From positions 1 through 6,795 of the forward strand of contig CALZPS010000080.1 in assembly GCA_945827765.1 (NCBI GenBank): a stretch of 6,795 nt of DNA. Reading direction: 5' to 3'. The DNA is from an uncultured Lachnospiraceae bacterium (lineage in GTDB: Bacteria; Bacillota; Clostridia; Lachnospirales; Lachnospiraceae). Below are positions 5,120-6,795 of this stretch, piece by piece. Made by a program: the position numbers and the translations under genes. The notes beneath the pieces are model-generated. The model ran no database searches. It was not told the DNA's origin and worked only from the letters and a program-made list of their open reading frames with translations. The stretch's first letter is position 1, and each line of letters starts with the position of its first letter.

Positions 5120-6436
5120 GTGGCAAAGAGGGAGAGAACAAGAAAAAGAAAATCCATCAAAAAGCTGTCGGTGAAACAAAAGGTGTTGATTGGAGCAGCC
5201 GTTGTACTGGTGTTGGCACTTGGCGGTTTCGGTATCTGGAAACTGGTCGGGGGCAATGGCGCATACGGTGAAAATGTGTTGTATGCAGATTCCGTAGGAA
5301 TGCTGACAGGCACAGGCATTGGCACCCAGAATCGTTTCTCGGGAGTTGTGGAGGCTCAGGATACATTGAATATCTCTCTGACATCCGGACAGACCGTGAA
5401 AGAAATTTTGGTGCAGAAGGGTCAGAGTGTAGAAGTGGGAACTCCGCTTTTTCAGTACGATACAGATGAAATCAGCATGAATCTGGAGCAGGCGAATCTG
5501 GAACTGGAACGTATCGCCAACAGTATCAGTAACCTGAACGGGCAGATTTCCACATTGAATGCGGAGAAAGCCTCCGCGCCTGCGAGCGAGCAGTTGTCTT
5601 ATACGACACAGATTCAGAGTCTGCAGACGAATGTGAAACAGGAAGAGTACAATTATAAGGTCAAGCAGATGGAAATCGACAGAATCAAGAAATCATTGGA
5701 GTCTTCCACTGTGACATCCACAATCAGCGGTGTGGTACAGGAGATCAATGAGAATCAAGGATACGATAACTTTACCGGAGAACAGCTGCCGTTTATGAGC
5801 ATTCTGGCAACCGGAAAGTACCGCATCAAGGGTTCCATCAGCGAGCAGAATATCGGCAATCTGATTCCGGGAATGCAGGTCATCGTACATTCTCGGGTAG
5901 ATGAGAATAGTGTCTGGTCGGGGGTGGTAGAATCGATCGATACCGAAAAGCCGGAATCCTCTAATCAGAATATGTATTATGATGGCGACGGCAGTATGCA
6001 GGCAACCAAGTACCCATTTTATGTGACACTGGACTCAAGTGACGGATTGATGCTTGGCCAGCATGTCTACGTGGAACCAAATATGGGGCAGGACAGTGAG
6101 AACAACGGTATGTGGCTGATGAGCGGCTATATTGTAGATCCGGAAAAAAATGCATATGTCTGGGCAGCCGGCAAAGATGACAAACTGGAAAAACGGGAAA
6201 TCAAAGTCGGAGAATATGACGCAGAGATGGATACCTACGAAATCGTGGAAGGGCTGAAATCCACAGACTATATTGTATGGCCAAGCGAAGACTGTAAAAA
6301 AGGCATGACGGTTTATAAGAACGAAGGAATGTCCTATCCGACGGGTGACATGGGCGTGGATGATATGGGCATGGACGGCGGCATGAGTGTGATGCCGGAA
6401 GAAGGCATGGAGCCAGAAACGGAGGATGGGTTATGA
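5120..6436 (+). CDS. Membrane-fusion (HlyD/MacA/YknX-like) periplasmic-adaptor-type subunit of an ABC exporter
   Basis: This 438-residue protein is anchored by one N-terminal helix (about 22-42) after a very basic cytoplasmic leader (residues 3-21), so the bulk lies outside the membrane. About 72-117 is the first half of a biotinyl-lipoyl-like domain (FSGVVEAQDTLNISL, then VKEILVQKGQSVEVGTPLF). About 118-195 is a Gln-, Glu- and Leu-rich helical hairpin, and TVTSTISGVVQEINENQG (197-214) completes the lipoyl domain. About 230-330 is a beta-barrel region, and 335-400 is membrane-proximal. This is the usual domain order of MacA/YknX-type adaptors that pair with MacB-like ABC transporters to export peptides, antibiotics or toxic compounds. 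The tail (403-438) is unusual: seven Met among Gly, Asp and Glu. The stop overlaps the ATPase start by 4 bp (ATGA), with GGAGG inside this gene serving the next one. The substrate is not evident. Confidence 0.9.
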   Translation: MAKRERTRKRKSIKKLSVKQKVLIGAAVVLVLALGGFGIWKLVGGNGAYGENVLYADSVGMLTGTGIGTQNRFSGVVEAQDTLNISLTSGQTVKEILVQKGQSVEVGTPLFQYDTDEISMNLEQANLELERIANSISNLNGQISTLNAEKASAPASEQLSYTTQIQSLQTNVKQEEYNYKVKQMEIDRIKKSLESSTVTSTISGVVQEINENQGYDNFTGEQLPFMSILATGKYRIKGSISEQNIGNLIPGMQVIVHSRVDENSVWSGVVESIDTEKPESSNQNMYYDGDGSMQATKYPFYVTLDSSDGLMLGQHVYVEPNMGQDSENNGMWLMSGYIVDPEKNAYVWAAGKDDKLEKREIKVGEYDAEMDTYEIVEGLKSTDYIVWPSEDCKKGMTVYKNEGMSYPTGDMGVDDMGMDGGMSVMPEEGMEPETEDGL

Positions 6437-6795
6437 TTCTTAGACTTGACCACATTTTCAAAGATTATATACAGGACAAAATGGTGGTTCCGGTGCTCAA
6501 GGATGTGACTCTTCATGTGGAAAAGGGTGAATATGTAGCCATCATGGGACCATCCGGTTCCGGAAAAACGACGCTGATGAACATCATCGGATGTCTGGAC
6601 ACCCCGACATCCGGTACATATCAGCTAAACGGAAATGATTTAAAGGACTGCGGGGACAATGAATTGTCGGAAATTCGAAACCATTCGATTGGATTTGTAT
6701 TTCAGACTTTCAACCTTCTGCCCAAGCAGACCGCGCGGGATAATGTGGCCCTTCCGCTTTTGTACGCCGGCGTTTCCCGCCAAGAACGTATGGAG
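6433..6795 (+). CDS. ABC exporter ATP-binding subunit, MacB/LolD/YknY-like, cut by window end
   Basis: The visible 121 codons are the N-terminal half of an ABC nucleotide-binding domain with no stop. Walker A is GPSGSGKT (39-46), followed by LMNIIGCLDTPTSG (48-61), a wording characteristic of the LolD/MacB/YknY/SalX export family. The Q-loop is FVFQTFNLLP (88-97, Gln91), followed by NVALPLLYAGV (104-114). The signature (LSGGQ), Walker B and H-loop lie beyond the window. It energises export together with the adaptor encoded just upstream and a permease expected downstream. The ATG at 6433 has GGAGG at 6421-6425 (7-bp spacing) and overlaps the previous stop, indicating translational coupling in one operon. 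Whether the permease is separate (YknZ-like) or the gene is fused to it (MacB-like) cannot be seen. Confidence 0.93.
   Translation, partial: MILRLDHIFKDYIQDKMVVPVLKDVTLHVEKGEYVAIMGPSGSGKTTLMNIIGCLDTPTSGTYQLNGNDLKDCGDNELSEIRNHSIGFVFQTFNLLPKQTARDNVALPLLYAGVSRQERME

Overview
The window looks like the end of a draft-assembly contig from a low-to-mid GC Firmicute, most likely a Clostridia/Lachnospiraceae-type gut anaerobe. This is inferred from strong GGAGG-type ribosome binding sites, tight ATGA overlaps, a Gram-positive lipoprotein binding protein, an ECF-type S component and protein style. I cannot name a species. All genes are on the + strand. The first 46 bases are not biological: they are an untrimmed Illumina Nextera (Tn5) adapter with an i5 index, and real genomic sequence begins at about base 47.

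Region 1 (47-3777) is the 3' part of a polyamine-transport operon. It holds the last 54 codons of a PotC-like permease, then the PotD-like spermidine/putrescine-binding lipoprotein (true start 210). Next come a 632-residue protein of unknown function with a GNAT-like N-terminus and two C-terminal membrane helices (1304-3202), and a ThiT-like ECF S component (3199-3777). Spacing is 32 bp or less, with two 4-bp ATGA overlaps, so the four genes are probably cotranscribed and partly translationally coupled. The acetyltransferase-like membrane protein and the diverged S component are the least understood genes here and the best candidates for new biology.

Region 2 (3778-4821) is a 102-bp gap with palindromic sequence followed by a full-length carbamate kinase (arcC). 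No arginine deiminase or carbamoyltransferase gene is next to it, and it has an unusual GGK in place of the usual GGN at the N-terminal phosphate loop.

Region 3 (4822-5119) is a structured 298-bp intergenic stretch. It holds a terminator-like stem-loop, two short GC-rich hairpins back to back, an A/T-rich repeat with 10-bp periodicity, an extended -10 promoter and a 13-bp palindrome at the predicted transcription start. A second possible promoter overlaps that palindrome.

Region 4 (5120-6795) starts an export operon: a membrane-fusion (HlyD/MacA/YknX-like) protein with a Met-rich acidic tail, overlapping by 4 bp a MacB/LolD/YknY-type ABC ATPase that is cut by the window end. The permease is expected just downstream. 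The intergenic architecture suggests that this exporter is separately and conditionally regulated.
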